A DNA stretch of 64,000 nucleotides from Eucommia ulmoides (taxonomy: Eukaryota > Streptophyta > Magnoliopsida > Garryales > Eucommiaceae), in contig CM028328.1 of the NCBI GenBank assembly GCA_016647705.1, forward strand, positions 44,878,647 through 44,942,646, written 5' to 3'. The notes below the pieces were generated by a model that searched no databases, was not told the DNA's origin, and was given only the letters and a program-made list of their open reading frames with translations. Made by a program: the position numbers and the translations under genes. Below are positions 1 to 11,992 of the stretch, one piece after another (position 1 is the stretch's first letter; every line of letters begins with the position of its first letter).

Positions 1-2076
1 CATGATAACTCAATTGCAATTGTAAATATGGTCGAAGGAGGTTAGGAGACCGATTCAAATGATTATACCAAAATGAAAGACCCCAATTTCATGCGTACGT
101 CAATTTAGTTGCATATAGAGCATTTAGAAAAATTCGAAGTAAAAATGTGCAAATTAAAAATCCAAATTAAAAGTTTAGGGGTAAATTTGCAAATTTAGAA
201 ACATTCAATCCAAACTTTGGGAGGTAAATTGGCATTTAACTTCTTACTTAAAAAGTTTAAGGGGTGAAATTACAAATGAAGAAAATCATAAATGATGAAT
301 TTGGATTAAAATAAAGATTACAAAAGAGCAATTTAACAAAAAGATTTTTAAAACACATATATACACATATGTTCGTGGGTGTGTGCCTTGAGAACCGAAG
401 ACAGAACAGCGAGAGATCGGCAACGTGGCAATCGGGTGATCAAGCTCAATCCACTAATTACATGCATATATATGTATCAAGGCAGTAGTGATTAGGAATT
501 GCAGGAGAACAATCGAGAAAAATGCTCAGAAAATCATAGAGAGAGAGGAGAAGGTTCGGGATGGTGGATTCAGTTTGTTGTTGTTTCTCCGGCGTGGGTG
601 TGTTAGCATCGTCGTCCTCTTCTTTCCGGTGACCGTGTGTGGATGTGTGTCACCGTGGGTGGGTATGTAGGTAATCGAATAAGTGTGTGTGTGTGTGTGT
701 CGATGGAATCCAAACAAAAAACAGAGAAGAGAGAGAGGAGTCGGTTGTCGTAGGGGGTGTCGCCGGTGAGGTGGTGTGAGAGTCGTCGACGGTGATCGAC
801 GTGCGTGTATGTGTGTGTTGTCGGTCAGTCGTGGACGATGTGTGTGTGATCGTGGGCTCTGTGTGTGTGTCATCGTCGGTAAGGGTCGTTCGGTCCGGTA
901 GTGCATGGGGTGTCGGTCTCCGGCAACGGGGGTGTGATCGGTAATGGTATAGGAGTGTGTGTGTTCTGTCAATGGTAATTGTGCGTGCGTGTATGTGTGT
1001 ATGTGTGTGATTAGTATGTGGTCGCCGGTGATCGGTAAGGGTGTAGGAGCATATGTACAAACGGTTGCAATAGGGAGAATGGTTGGTGTCGATTGGCTGG
1101 CCGGGGTAAGTGGAAACCAGTGAGGGAGAGGTGTCGACGGCTGAAATAAAACAGAGACCAAAACAGAAACGACCGGCGGTGGAAACGTGGGCGATCGACT
1201 GAACTCAAACCGAAACAGGAGCAGGAGAGAGAGAGAGAGAGTGTGTGTGGGTGTGTGTCGGCTGAAAACCCAGAATAAATAAATAAATAAATACACACAA
1301 ACAACCCCAATAAAAATCCATCTCGCGGCCGACGGACGATTCGGAACAGGTAAAAATCTAAATCGATTATTTTTGTCGTTAAATTTAAATTATTAGCATT
1401 AACGGTTTTGCAAACATAATAGTAATCCTCGCAATCGTAATAATACGACATGAATCGCAAATCTAAATAAATTGGTACAGTAATTTTAAACAGAGCGAAA
1501 TTAACCAAATAATAATTTTACATAAAATATTAATTTAAGCCCTGTCACTACTAGGTTCGCGGGCACCGGAGTAACGCTAGAGTATAGTCGGTAAAAGCTG
1601 TTCGGAGCGGGTAGCCAGGTGAGTGTACTGTCTTCTTGTCAAACTATTTTTCTATATATATATATATATGATGACATATGTATTTACATAAACTGTACAA
1701 ATTTATAATTGATATGGATCAAGCAGGATTTGGGTGAGTTGATAAACTGGATTTTCTAAAGATTTCGATGGTTTTCGAAAAGAAGTTGAAAATAATTTTT
1801 TGTTGGATTTCGGTGAAATCAGATGGTATTTTTAAAAGAGAATAGAAAATATCGGTTTTTCAAAAAAATGCCTGGTTTTCTATAAATAAAGGGTGGAAAA
1901 ATGGTTTTGATAAAATTAGACGTTTTCTTTAAAAGAAGGTGTGAAATATGATTTTTGGATTTAAAGGTTGGTTTTGAGGAAAAGAGATAGACGTGGTGAT
2001 TTGACGATGTTGAGGAGACGATATTTATTGAGCTATGATTCGATGATGTTGTATTTGATTTGACGATGCCATAGTA

Positions 2077-2148
2077 TTTATCCGCTTCGGCGGAGTGATG
2101 TTTATCCGTTTCGGCGGAGTGATGTTTATCTGCCTCGACAGAGTGATA
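2077..2148 (+). repeat. Short tandem repeat, 24-bp unit, 3 copies
   Basis: Three adjacent units start with TTTATCYG and contain TCGGCGGAGTGATG or a variant of it (2077-2100, 2101-2124, 2125-2148). The core CCGCTTCGGCGG is an imperfect inverted repeat. It lies inside the LTR that ends at 2941. Confidence 0.8.
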
Positions 2149-2284
2149 TTAGATGATTATACTGCGCAGTGATTATCCACCTCAGTGGAATGATGGGTGT
2201 TCTTAGGAAGGAAAATCCTACGGGTGGTACGGTACCGTTGCAACTCCCGATCGTGAGGTTAAATGATCACTAGGGCTGGTCAGA

Positions 2285-2341
2285 GTGTGTGTTTGAGGTG
2301 TGTGTTTAAGGTGTGTGTTTGAGGTGTATGTTTGAGGTGTG
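2285..2341 (+). repeat. Minisatellite of about 14 bp, GTGTGTTTGAG
   Basis: Four near-identical units of GTGTGTTTGAGGT type (one with TAAGG, one with GTATGTTTG) lie head to tail inside the same LTR. Confidence 0.8.
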
Positions 2342-2749
2342 GTGTTTTACGTATATTGGCTGACTTGATATTTATTATCATGGTGATTGGTATGATTTTA
2401 TACTAGATGGATTTAAATGAAACTTCTCTATATCGCTTTATTTTTACTATTTATATACTGGAGACTTTACGAGCTATGTAGTGTTTATATACTTACGCTT
2501 GATCCATTTAGATGTTAAAGATATGAATTCTTATTATAAAATATTTTTACTAAGAAGATAGTACACTCGCAGGTGAAGCAGATAGGAGTCGGTTAATCCC
2601 CTACTGGCACTAGTTAGAGTCATGCGGGGCAGGTGTTGGAGTCATAAGAGAGTAAATTTGAGATGAGCTGTCTGAGGATAAACCTAAGGGAGGTTCATGA
2701 GATTTGTTTTGTTGTTCTTATTTGGGACAGATGTATTCTTATAGTATGA

Positions 2750-2751
2750 AC

Positions 2752-2830
<79 letters not shown>
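2750..2830 (+). repeat. Compound microsatellite (ATT)n(TA)n
   Basis: About 16 ATT/TTA triplets run directly into about 14 TA dinucleotides. It lies about 110 bp before the LTR end. Confidence 0.95.
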
Positions 2831-2831
<1 letters not shown>

Positions 2832-3050
2832 CGTATAGATGAAGGTTTGTATATTGTCGTAATTAAATTGGTCAGGCAAGTGTTGTCATGTCGACGTCAC
2901 GCCTACCCTACGGTGATGGGTGTCCGGGGTGGGGTGTGACACGAAATATGGAAAACTGATCCCAAACCACTAGGAATAGTATGGGTAAAGGCTTGAAATT
3001 ACCCTAAAGCCTACTAGATAAACATATCAGTCTCACCTATAAATGATAGA

Positions 3051-4749
3051 TGATAGGTATGATCCACCTACGTATTTTCAAACCGAATTAAGTTAGTTTT
3101 CGAGCGTTTATATAGTATTTTATTATGTTTTAATTAGTTTTCATACCTTTTTTATAAATCAGATGTGTGGGGTATAAAGATAGAAAACTGGAGCGAAAAT
3201 GATGAGATCGAACCAAAGCGAGTCGAAGTTACGGTGGATAAATAAGCTCGGAGGCTAAAATATGAAACAGGCCCACCGCCTAGGCGGTGAAGAAGCTGAG
3301 AAAAGAGAAAATGTTACTGACGGACCACCGCCTAGGCAAATATTCCTTCACCTAGGCAAAAATCTAGAAGAGAACGAAGATGGGCTACTGACAACCGATC
3401 GCCTAGGCGGAGAAATCCACCGCCTAGGCGAAAATCCAACATAATGTTCTTCCACATCCACCGCCTACTTCACCACCTAGGCGATCAACCAAATCGACCT
3501 AACTCCACCTAGGCGAAGAATCCACCGCCTAGGCAGAAATCCCCTGCACAGTTTTGAGATATTTTTAGATACTTTTAGGATATTTTGGATATAAATACCC
3601 CCCTCTCCTCCCCCGTCTTCGGCCTCTATTGAATTTTTTAGCCCCTTAGGCTATATATAAGGGTATATTTAGGAGTTTTAGAAGTGGAGCTCACATCCCG
3701 AAGTGGAGAAGACGGAGAATCGATCGTTTAGCGTTCTTAGCGGTTTATCTTCAGAGGAGGCTAAGTTCTTCGATTGTTTTTCCTTATTTCTTTTTCTTAG
3801 GATCATGTGGGCATGTTTAGATCGATTTATATGTTTATGCGGCTATGGTCATGAGTTAAATATGGATTGTAGTAAGGATTAACGGTATATTTATAAATAT
3901 GTTTGTTTGGATGATTTCGGTGTTGCATTTATGTTTGTTCTTCGTAATTTGATTGTGTTTATCATATTTTTTGTTTATTATGATTAAAATGGTAAATGGA
4001 GAATACGGGGTTTTGAAAAACCCCGGATTCGGATTAGGATAAATAAACGCCACGATTCTATAACCCGGTCAGGGTTTGAATCGTGGACAATCGATGACGT
4101 TGGAGTAAGACTCATGCGACCTAGGGTCGTTAAGACGTTGAGGAGGACTTCTTCTTTGACTCAAAGTTGAGTTATATCCCTCGTCTTACACTCGGGAGAG
4201 GTAGCGAGGGAGTTTTAGAATGGAAATTGTCGATAGAGTAAATACAACGCGACGATCCAATAACCCGGGAGGGAGTTGGATTGTGTGCAATCAATAACGT
4301 TGGGCGAGACTCAAGTGACCTAGGGTCGTTAATACATTGAGGGGGATTTCTTCGTTAGCTCAAAGTCATGTATTCTCCCGTCTTACACTCGGGAGAGATG
4401 GCGGTAGAGTTTACGTGCCGAGGTTGTCAAATAGGTCGAACACCGTAAATGTGAGTAAATCGAAATCGAACACGTATTTGTAAACACGTTAATCCCTAGG
4501 AAATTCTTCACCCTAAAACATATTAGCACATTAGTGTAGTTAATTTAAGTTATATTAGTATTAGTTTAATTAATTAATTACATTTGTTTTTCGCCTAGAA
4601 AAAATTAGGTCACGACAAACACGGTATTCGATAGTAACAACACCAATCCCTATGGATACGATAACCCGATCTTTCACGATCACATTATACTAAAACTTAG
4701 ACCTCGTATACTTGCGAGTGTAAGTAGCGGCGTATTTTACACCCTACCA
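3051..4749 (+). mobile_element. Solo LTR A (Athila-like family), TSD ATAGA
   Basis: A 1.7-kb LTR starts TGATAGGTATG and ends CCCTACCA. It is flanked by the perfect 5-bp duplication ATAGA at 3046-3050 and 4750-4754. Removing the LTR and one ATAGA makes the flanking G1 gag-side sequence continuous. There is no internal region or second LTR, so it is a solo LTR left by LTR-LTR recombination. It shares its start, the palindrome cluster, the repeated CTTACACTCGGGAGAG blocks and its end with the LTRs at 10144-11779, 15380-16800 and 18755-20193. A short open frame at 3262-3444 lies over the palindrome cluster and is not considered coding. The Athila-like label comes from the tRNA-Asp type primer site of the family member at 18731. 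Confidence 0.85.
3273..3540 (+). repeat. Cluster of CCGCCTAGGCGG palindromes in LTR A
   Basis: The perfect palindrome CACCGCCTAGGCGGTG is at 3274-3289. Seven or more further complete or half copies follow to 3540, for example CGCCTAGGCGGAG and CACCGCCTAGGCGA. The spacing is irregular. The same cluster recurs in the three other LTRs of this family. Confidence 0.85.
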
Positions 4750-4754
4750 ATAGA

Positions 4755-5560
4755 CCTATTTATCTTGCCGATTGGGTAATTGAATTCGACTAAGAAGACA
4801 ATAAGGGTAGTGGACATATGATAGATGAAAATCCATAATTAAATAGGTGGAGAAAGAGGAACATCTCAAGGGCAAAAAGAACTAGACCAAATGTGGGGTG
4901 AAATTGATACGGTAAATAGGGATGTCACCAACATAGCTGTTGTTGTTGAGCAGGTCTTGAGTGTGTACCAACCACCCGAGAAAGAACCTCCAAAAAATGA
5001 AATATTACTCCCACCTAAGAAAATATTTAACCTCAATTATCCAAGTCAGGATGACGAAGAGGATAAATCTAACCAAGCCTCGGAAACCTAGTTGTAAAAT
5101 AATTCCCCTACTAAGGAGAACTTCAGCACCCAAGGTAGACAATCAATATATCTAAATCAGAACAATCCCTGGATTAACATGCTCGACTGTGGCTTCATGA
5201 AGCTAAACATTGACCAGACTTGGGCTTAGAAGTTTCTCATTTCACCGTACAATTGTAAGCTTGTCCGAACCTAATAATGATCCGAACCAAAACCATGCTA
5301 ACCTTCGAAACACCAAAGCAAGAAATGGTGAAGGACTTGAAAGAGGTACCTTGGAACTACTCTACAATTATCAAAACCAATATTGTAAGGATAGAAGACC
5401 AAGTAGACGAGATCGGAGGTATTACTCGGAGTGGGACAATATTTGTCGCCCCAAACCTACTGAAAGTACCAAATAAAGAACCCAAAGGTATCCCTACCAA
5501 AACTGTCATTGAGTAGGAAGTACAAGAATTCGTAAAGGCAATTAAGAACATTGAGTAAAA
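4755..5560 (+). pseudogene. gag: G1 gag C-terminal remnant (Ogre/Tat-like gypsy)
   Basis: This is decayed capsid-polyprotein sequence upstream of the protease. Open pieces at 4891-5091 and 5277-5516 are broken by stops and shifts. The recognisable part is near 5415-5470, where the reading GITRSGTIFVAPNLLK matches the conserved TRSGR-Y-P block that precedes the protease in Ogre/Tat elements. It is followed by the EFVKAIKNIE-KVVKQLSK linker (5526-5580). The 109 bp at 2942-3050 is the separated left part of the same internal region, split off by solo LTR A. The first half of gag and the 5' LTR are not in the window. Element type follows the family pattern; the coordinates are approximate. Confidence 0.6.
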
Positions 5561-6160
5561 GGTCGTCAAGCAATTAAGCAAAGCACAAGCACATATTTCG
5601 ATCCTATCTTTGCTAATGACCTCTGAAGTAAATCGAAATGTACTACTGAAAGTCCTCAATGAGGCTCATGTACAAAGCTCCATATCACAAGATCACTTCA
5701 CTAATATAGTGGAGAATATCCTCAGTACCAATCTCATAACCTTTACTAATGACGAGATACCCTCTGAAGGAATTGGGCACATCCAACCTCTCAATATATC
5801 AATGCAGTATCGGGACTTCATCCTCTCTAGAGTTCTGGTAGACAACGAGTTCGTGCTCAACATATGCCTTCTAAGTACGCTGAAGAAAATAGGGGTAAAC
5901 AAGGACCAAATCCAGAACACAACTATTATTATCAGAGCCTTCAACGGTGAGAATAGAGAGTCTATGGGAGAAATTATGCTACCAACCATTATAGGCCCAG
6001 TCACTTTTCAATTAGACCTGCATGTCTTAAACATATCAGCTGCCTATAACCTGCTCCTCAGAAGGCCCTAGATACACTCAACTGGGGCAGTTCCCTCATC
6101 CCTCCACTAGAAGATAAAATTCATCTTTGAGGATAGTATTATCACCATCTATGCTGAGAG
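5561..6160 (+). pseudogene. G1 retroviral-type aspartic protease remnant
   Basis: The frame at 5610-6071 reads as the Ogre/Tat protease domain: a VLLKVLNEAHV block, DEIPSEGIGH, then the active-site region SRVLVDNEFVLN, and the C-terminal YNLLLRRP. The family expects D-N-G after RVL(I/V). Here the glycine is glutamate (GAC AAC GAG at 5841-5849), which would probably abolish activity. The frame is closed by TAG at 6070-6072, where the family has a tryptophan codon (RPW). It resumes after the stop with IHSTGAVPSSLH. The enzyme would have cut the gag-pol polyprotein in virus-like particles. Confidence 0.75.
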
Positions 6161-6885
6161 AGATCATGCCATCAATCGAACCCCTATTGAACATGTGATA
6201 GTAGTTGAGCATGCCAACCAAGCAGCTTCCTTCTAGGCATTCGATATTGCTAGTACTTCATATGTTTGAGAAGGAAGTCTACCACCAATACCCAGATTGT
6301 TCGTTGCTACCATTCTGTTAGCTACCCACATGAACAGCAACCCGAAGATAGACATTAACAAGGGAAAAGCAAGAATACAATCCATGTTAGGGATTCGACA
6401 GAAGCCAGACATCTACGAACTGGGATTTAATCCAAGCTTAAATAGGGGATTCGGCAAATGACCTTGGAGGAATGGAGAACTGGGGATGATACCTCATATC
6501 CGAGTCAATTTTCCGTTCGCCACTAGCACAATCCAAGTTGATAAAGAAGAGAAGAAGACAAACAAGACTTCGTGATAGTCCCCTACCGATCCAAGCCTAA
6601 ACTTCCAGTACCATTGTCAGAGGAGTCAATTTGCATGATCAACAAAAATGGGGATGACGTCAGAGTAGTAGAGCCAGCTAGCAGCCTTAGATATTAGAAA
6701 GCTCTTCCAATCCTAGTATGACGAGAAAATTGGTAATCAACAAGCATTTGTAACATCTCTTATTTACCTAGCCACTAGATATCAAAGATTATAATATCTC
6801 TAGGCTCCTTTTGACTGTTTGAATTTCACTTTTTGTATTGCAATACTAGACATGCTAAGATAATAACATATTTAAAATCAAACTT
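6161..6885 (+). other. G1 protease-RT linker, decayed
   Basis: This stretch sits between protease and RT in the G1 pol. All frames are interrupted, and I see no defined domain. Ogre/Tat elements usually have a long poorly conserved linker here, so it is best read as pol coding sequence that has decayed. Confidence 0.5.
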
Positions 6886-8390
6886 GTGTGTTCACTTTAC
6901 AGGCACCTAAATAAACTTGAATATGATCCATATAATAATAAACCACCTCTTCCCAATGAGTACGATTTAGACAAGAAAATAAATCGGGAGTTATTGAAAA
7001 TCAAGACGGAAGATGATCCTACTCCTAAGAAACCCGAGGAGATACGAAGAATCCTAGAAAGAATTAAAGAATGACCTATCCCGAGTCAAGACGAGACCAA
7101 TACAGTAAACCTAGGGATTCAAAAAATCCAAAGGAAATGAAGATTGGGAAGTCAGTCACTAGCCAAGAGCGAGAAGACCTGATATCCTTGTTAAATAAAT
7201 ATCAGGATGTTTTCGCATGGTCTTATGATGACATGGTAGGACCATCAACTGACATCGTGACACATAAACTTCCCATCAAGGAGGAAGTCAAGCTAATCAA
7301 GTAGAAACTCTGGAAGATACGACCTGATATCAGCCTGAAAGTTAAAGAAGAGATTGTGAAGCAGTTTGAAGCTCGCCTCATCGAAGTCTATACTTACTAC
7401 GAATGGTTAAGTTATATAGTGCCAGTACCCAAGAAGGACGGCAGAATTCGGGTCTGTATTGATTATAGAGGCCTCAACAGAGCAAACCCGAAGGATGACT
7501 TCCCACTGCTAAATATCCACATCATCCTAGACAATACTGCCAGGTATAGGATTTTATCCTTTGTGGATGGATTCTGTGGGTTCAACCAAATCTTAGTCTA
7601 CAAGCAAGACAAGCACAAGACCGTCTTCACAACGCCTTGGGGATATTCGATCTATGCCATTTGGACTTAAGAACGCATGAGAAACTTATCAGAGAGCCAT
7701 GACAACCTTGTTCCATGACATGATCCACAAAGAAATGGAAATATACGTGGACGACATGATAGTAAAATCGAGGGAAAACGAAGACCATCTGGAATATTTG
7801 AAGAAAATGTTTAATCGCCCCTAGAAGTTCCAACTAAAACTCCACCCGGCTAAGTGTGCATTTAGAGTAGTATCTAGTAAGCTACTAGGATTCACAGTCA
7901 ATCGATAAGAGATCAAAATTGATCCCACCAAGATAAAATCCATAGTTGAAATACCTGCACCTAGAACGGAAAAGAAAATTCATGGTTTCCTTGGGAGAGT
8001 GAATTTCATCGCCTGTTTTATTTTGGAACTAACAACAACAAGTGAACCAATCTTCAAACTGCTGAGAAAGGAATCAAATGAAAAATGGAACAAAGAATGC
8101 AAGGTTGCCTTGGAGAAAGTCAAAGCGTATTTGTTGAACCTTTCTATCCTGGTACCACCCCAACAAGGAAGACTATTGTTTATATACCTTATCGTCCTCG
8201 AAACTTCTATGGGTACAATGTTGGGACAGCATGACAGTTCAGGTAAGAAGGAACAAGCCATCTACTATATTAACAAAAGATTTCTATCATACGAAGAAAG
8301 ATACTCGGAACTAAAGAAAACTTGTTGCGCGTGAGCTTGGACTGCTCAAAAGTTGCATCACTATTGGTTGTACTTCACTACTCACTTAAT
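6886..8390 (+). pseudogene. pol: G1 reverse transcriptase remnant
   Basis: RT of a Ty3/gypsy element, which would copy element RNA into cDNA. In order: the block SQEREDLISLLNKYQDVFAW (about 7162-7220), IVTHKLP (7255-7275), PVPKKDGRIRVCIDYRGLNRA (7422-7485, RT palm), PKDDFPLL, then LSFVDGFCGFNQ (7555-7590) with a catalytic Asp, MPFGLKNA (7655-7678) and the catalytic box YVDDM (7744-7758). After that come thumb/connection pieces KLLGFTVNR and KKIHGFLGRVNFIA (7880-8020) and the RNase H lead-in to KKTCCA (8332). Both catalytic motifs survive, but there are stops at 7302-7304, 7674-7676 (TGA where the family has Trp) and several later positions, plus frame changes. It is not functional. Neighbours are the protease upstream and RNase H downstream, in the usual gypsy order. 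Confidence 0.85.
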
Positions 8391-9290
8391 AACCAAAATG
8401 GATCATCTCAAGTACATATTTGAAAAGCTTGCGCTCACCAGAAGAATATCCAAGTGGAAAATGTTGCTGATCGAGTTCATATTGTATATGTAACTCAGAA
8501 AGCAGTCAAAGGCCAAGCAATCGCTGACCAACGTGTTGATAACCCAAGAGCCGACGACAGATCCATGGAGAGTGAGTTTCCCAACGAACTTGTTGCATTG
8601 TTAACTAGCGATAAGAACAAGAAGATTTGACAAATGTACCTCGATGGAGCTAACAACTCGAAAGGGACTGGCATCAATGCCATCCTAATCTCTCCGTAAG
8701 GTTAATACTTTTCAGGCCCAGCTAAGCTGAAGTTCACCAACACCAACAACACCGCCAAGTACTAGATGCTTACATTATGGGTTTAGAGTTGGCCAACAAC
8801 TTGAAAATCAAAGAACTGATAGTATATAGGGACTCAGAGCTGATCGTAAATCAGATCACCAATAAGTATGTGAAAAAAGATGCCGAACTGGTCCAGAACA
8901 ACAACTACTTGCTTGACTTTTGTGAAGCATTCTCAAAAATCGAGTTCGAACACGTACCATAGCTTAAGAATGATTTCTATGATGCCCTCACAATGTTAGG
9001 ATCCATGATATCAGTGATCAATGACCAAAATGAGGAGCTTCCCATTACTGTCAAGATATACCGATAATTAGCTCGTTGTGATCAAGTATAGGCTGAAAAG
9101 GACGAGGAACCTTGGTACATAGATATCCTAAGATTCTTAAGAATTCAAAAATATCCTGAAGGAGCCGATAGCGCGAGTCGGAGAACTTTACAAAGACTAG
9201 CGGGCCAATTCTTTCTCAACAGCAACACGCACTATAAGAGATCACCAAACTTGGGTCTCTTAAGGTGTATCGGCGCGAGAGGCAATACAA
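8391..9290 (+). pseudogene. G1 RNase H region remnant
   Basis: This continues the RT frame with KMDHLKYIFEKLALTRRISKWKM (split here; about 8396-8465). The RNase H body follows at 8777-8962, with the block LELANNLKIKELIVYRDSEL then IVNQITNKYV. This matches the gypsy RNase H pattern in which a D-S-x-L carries a catalytic Asp. The first acidic motif is expected near 8640 (YLDGANNS at 8639-8660 reads as the usual FDGA-N box) and is present. Stops and shifts are frequent. After 8962 the linker to integrase is badly decayed up to about 9290. Confidence 0.7.
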
Positions 9291-10138
9291 CTCATGAAAG
9301 AGGTTCATAGCGAAGTGTGTGGACCACATATGAGAGGATTCATGTTGTCCAAGAAGATCCTATGAACTGGCCACTTTTGGTTAACCTTGGAGAGCGATTG
9401 CATAAACCTTTTGAGAAGATGTCAAAGATGTCAAGTGCACGGTGACCAGATACATTTATCCTCAACAGACTTGAATTGTCTAGCAGCCCCGTGGCCTTTC
9501 TTAATGTGGGGAATGGACACCATAGGTCCAATAACGCTAATGGCACCAAGTGGATGCTTATTCATTCTAGTAGCTATAGATTACTTCACTAAATGGGTAG
9601 AGGCAATTTTACTTACTCATGTCATCAAGAGGACCGTAACGAGGTTCTTTAAGGAGAATATTTTGTCACGTTACAGAGTACCTCAAGCCTTGATCTCCAA
9701 CAACGCTCAAAACCTGAAAAGAGGTATGATGAAATCCATCTATACTCCGTTCAAGGTAGAACACATGAACTCTACGCCCTACCGGCCAAAAATAAATGGA
9801 GCAGTAGAAGCCGCCAACAAGTACATCAAAACCATCTAGGGTACAATGATAGATAACCACAAGGAATGGGATGAGATGTTCCCATCTGCCTTGATTAAAC
9901 ATTGGTCAGAACATCAACCGGAGCCACGATGTACTCATTAGTATATGGAACAGAAGTCGTGATTTCAGTAGAGGTACAAATTCCATCTCTTAGGATTCTA
10001 GTAGAAGTCGAGTTAGATGAGGTCAAGTGGGTACAACAGAGACTTAACCAACTACGCCTAATAGACGAAAAGAGACTCACTGCTATATGCCACAAATAAT
10101 GCTATTGAAAGATAATGACTAGAGCTTACAACAAGAAG
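9291..10138 (+). pseudogene. G1 integrase remnant, first part
   Basis: Gypsy integrase, which would insert the cDNA. The zinc-binding segment (VHSEVCGPHMRG, HFWLT, RCQRCQVHGD) covers about 9300-9445. The catalytic core follows, with WGMDTIGPI (Asp codon 9516-9518), FTKWVEA, and the second motif ISNNAQN where the family has S-D-N (Asp replaced by Asn, 9699-9701). The Glu of GAVEAANK is at 9807-9809. One of the three metal-binding acids is therefore lost. A TAG at 9837 and a shift near 9890 add to the damage. The C-terminal part is cut off at 10138 by solo LTR B and resumes at 11785. Confidence 0.85.
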
Positions 10139-10143
10139 GTTCA

Positions 10144-11779
10144 TAGTAGCGCGTAAATTATGCTGCTACTTACTCTCGCAAGTATACAAGGTCTAAGTTT
10201 TAGTATAGTGTGATCGTTAAGATCAGGTTATCGTATCCACAGGGATTGTTGTCGTTACTATCGAATACCGCGTTTGTCGTGACCTAAGTTTATCTAGGCG
10301 AAAAACAAATGTATTTAATTAATTTAACTAATACTAATATATCATAAATTAACTACACTAGTATGCTAATATGTTTTAGGGTGAAGAATTGCATCGGGAT
10401 TAACGTGTTTACAAATACGTGTTCGATTCCGATTTACTCACATTTACGTTGTTCGACCTATTTGACGACCTCGGTACGTAAACTCCACCGCCACGTCTTC
10501 CAAGTGTAAGACAGGAGAATACATGACTTTGAGCCAACGAAGAAGTCCCCCTCAACATCTTAACGACCCTAGGTCACGTGAGTCTCGCCCAGCGTCATTG
10601 ATTGCACACAATCCAACTCCCTCCTGGGTTATTGGATCGTCGCGTTATATTTACCCTATCGACAATCTCCGTTCTAAAACTCCCTCACCACCTCTTTTGA
10701 GTGTAAGACAAGGGATATAACGCAACTTCGAGTCAACGAAAAGGTCCCCCTCAATATCTTAACGACCCTAGGTAACATGTGTCTAGCCCCACGTCATCGA
10801 TTGTCCACAATGCAAACCTCGATCGGGTTATAGAATCGTAGCGTTTGTTTACCCTAATCCGAATCCGGGGTTTGTCAAAACCCCGTATTCTCCATTTATC
10901 AATCCAAGCATAATAAACAAACAATACGATAAATACAATCAAACTACGAAGAACAAACATAAACGCAACACCGAAATCATCAAAACAACGTATTTATAAA
11001 TATAATGTTAATCCCTACTACAATCCATATTTAACTCGTGGCCATAGTCACATATACAATAAAATAACGAGCTAAACATGCTCACATACTCCTAATATAA
11101 AGAAATAAGGAAAAACAATCGAAGAACTTAGCCTCGTCCAAAGATAAACCGCTAAGAACACTCTACGATCGATTCGCCGTCTTCTCCACTTCAGGATGTG
11201 AGCTCCACCACTAAAATCCCTAACTATACCCTTAGATATAGCCTAAGGGGCTCAAAAGGCCATGGGGAAAAGAGAGTTCTCGGCCAAGGGGGAGGAGATG
11301 GGATATTTATTGCAAAAATATCTCAAAAATATCTAAAAATATCTCAAGACTGTGCAGGGCAAATCCACCTAGGCGGTGCAAATTGCGCCTAGGAGGAGTT
11401 AGGTCGATTCAGTCTGATCGCCTAAGCAGTGAAGTAGGCGGTGGACTAGGAGAACATTCTGTTGAAATTCCGCCTAGGCGAGTGGCTGTTAGTAACCCTT
11501 CTTCGTCTTCTGCTGGATTTCCGCCTAGGCGATAGAATCTTCAATTTTAGCCTCCGAGCTTGTTTCATCTTTTAGCCTCCAAGCTTTTTTATCCACCGTA
11601 ACTTCGAACCGCTTTGGTTCTATCTCATCATTTTATCTTCAGTTTCTTATCTTTTTGCTCCACACACCTGATTTATACAAAAAGATAAAAACTAATTAAA
11701 ACATAATAAAAATAATTATAAACATATTCAAAAACTAACAAATTCGGATTGAAAATAGATAGGTTTTTCACACCTATCA
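10144..11779 (-). mobile_element. Solo LTR B (Athila-like family), TSD GTTCA
   Basis: A 1636-bp LTR lies in minus orientation. Read on the minus strand it begins TGATAGGTGTGAAA and ends CGCGCTACTA. It is flanked by the perfect 5-bp duplication GTTCA (10139-10143 and 11780-11784). The integrase reading (KVH before, PRIHTTGE after) becomes continuous when the LTR and one GTTCA are removed, so the insertion into pol is certain. It is homologous along its length to LTR A, including the palindrome cluster (11360-11530) and the repeated CTTACACTC-containing blocks. No internal sequence remains. Confidence 0.9.
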
Positions 11780-11992
11780 GTTCATCCAAGAATCCATACT
11801 ACAGGCGAATTAGTACTAAAGGAGATCTTCCCATTCCAAGACAAAGCAAAGGAAAAATTCAGGCCAAACTGGGAAGGACCATTCGTCGTCAAGAAAGTGT
11901 TAGGACATGGGGCCATAATAATGCAAGAGATGGATGGAGAAGAGTTACCATAGCCCATTAATGCTGATATGATAAAGAAGTTCTACCCCTGA
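11780..11992 (+). pseudogene. G1 integrase C-terminal end
   Basis: This is the continuation of the integrase after solo LTR B. In frame it reads FPFQDKAKEKFRPNWEGPFV, followed by VKKVLGHGAIIMQEMDGEEL and NADMIKKFYP before TGA at 11990-11992. FPFQDKAK-K-PNWEGP-VV is the distinctive C-terminal block of Ogre-type Tat elements. There is one internal TAG (11951-11953). It marks the end of pol; everything from here to 21621 is 3' UTR plus nested elements. Confidence 0.85.

Larger units (their letters stand above)
1..2941 (+). mobile_element. Partial long LTR, 3' end at 2941 (chromovirus-like?)
   Basis: No protein is encoded. The right edge is a typical plant LTR end (GGGGTGTGACA at 2931-2941), followed directly by sequence that continues the G1 element, so this is a 3' or solo LTR inserted in G1 whose left end lies outside the window. 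Bases 120-330 have the AT-rich U3 look of plant gypsy LTRs. Bases 560-1260 are rich in GT and GA, and the long minus-strand open frames there are low-complexity artefacts. Bases 1560-2940 include short tandem repeats and a GC-richer terminal part. Assignment to a chromovirus (Tekay/Del type) rests only on the general look of the LTR end and on length (over 2.9 kb). Neither pol nor a primer site is visible to confirm it. Confidence 0.45.

Noticed and set aside
526..1508. Long minus-strand open frames (up to 256 codons) near the left end
   Set aside because: They arise from GT- and GA-rich low-complexity DNA inside an LTR. Composition is Thr/His/Ser-rich, three frames overlap, and no domain is visible.
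3262..3444. A 60-codon plus-strand frame
   Set aside because: It is the translation of the GC palindrome cluster in solo LTR A; the matching region of the sister LTRs is not open.
5357..6004. Minus-strand open frames of about 100 codons opposite the G1 protease
   Set aside because: They mirror the coding strand of the protease and have no domain of their own.
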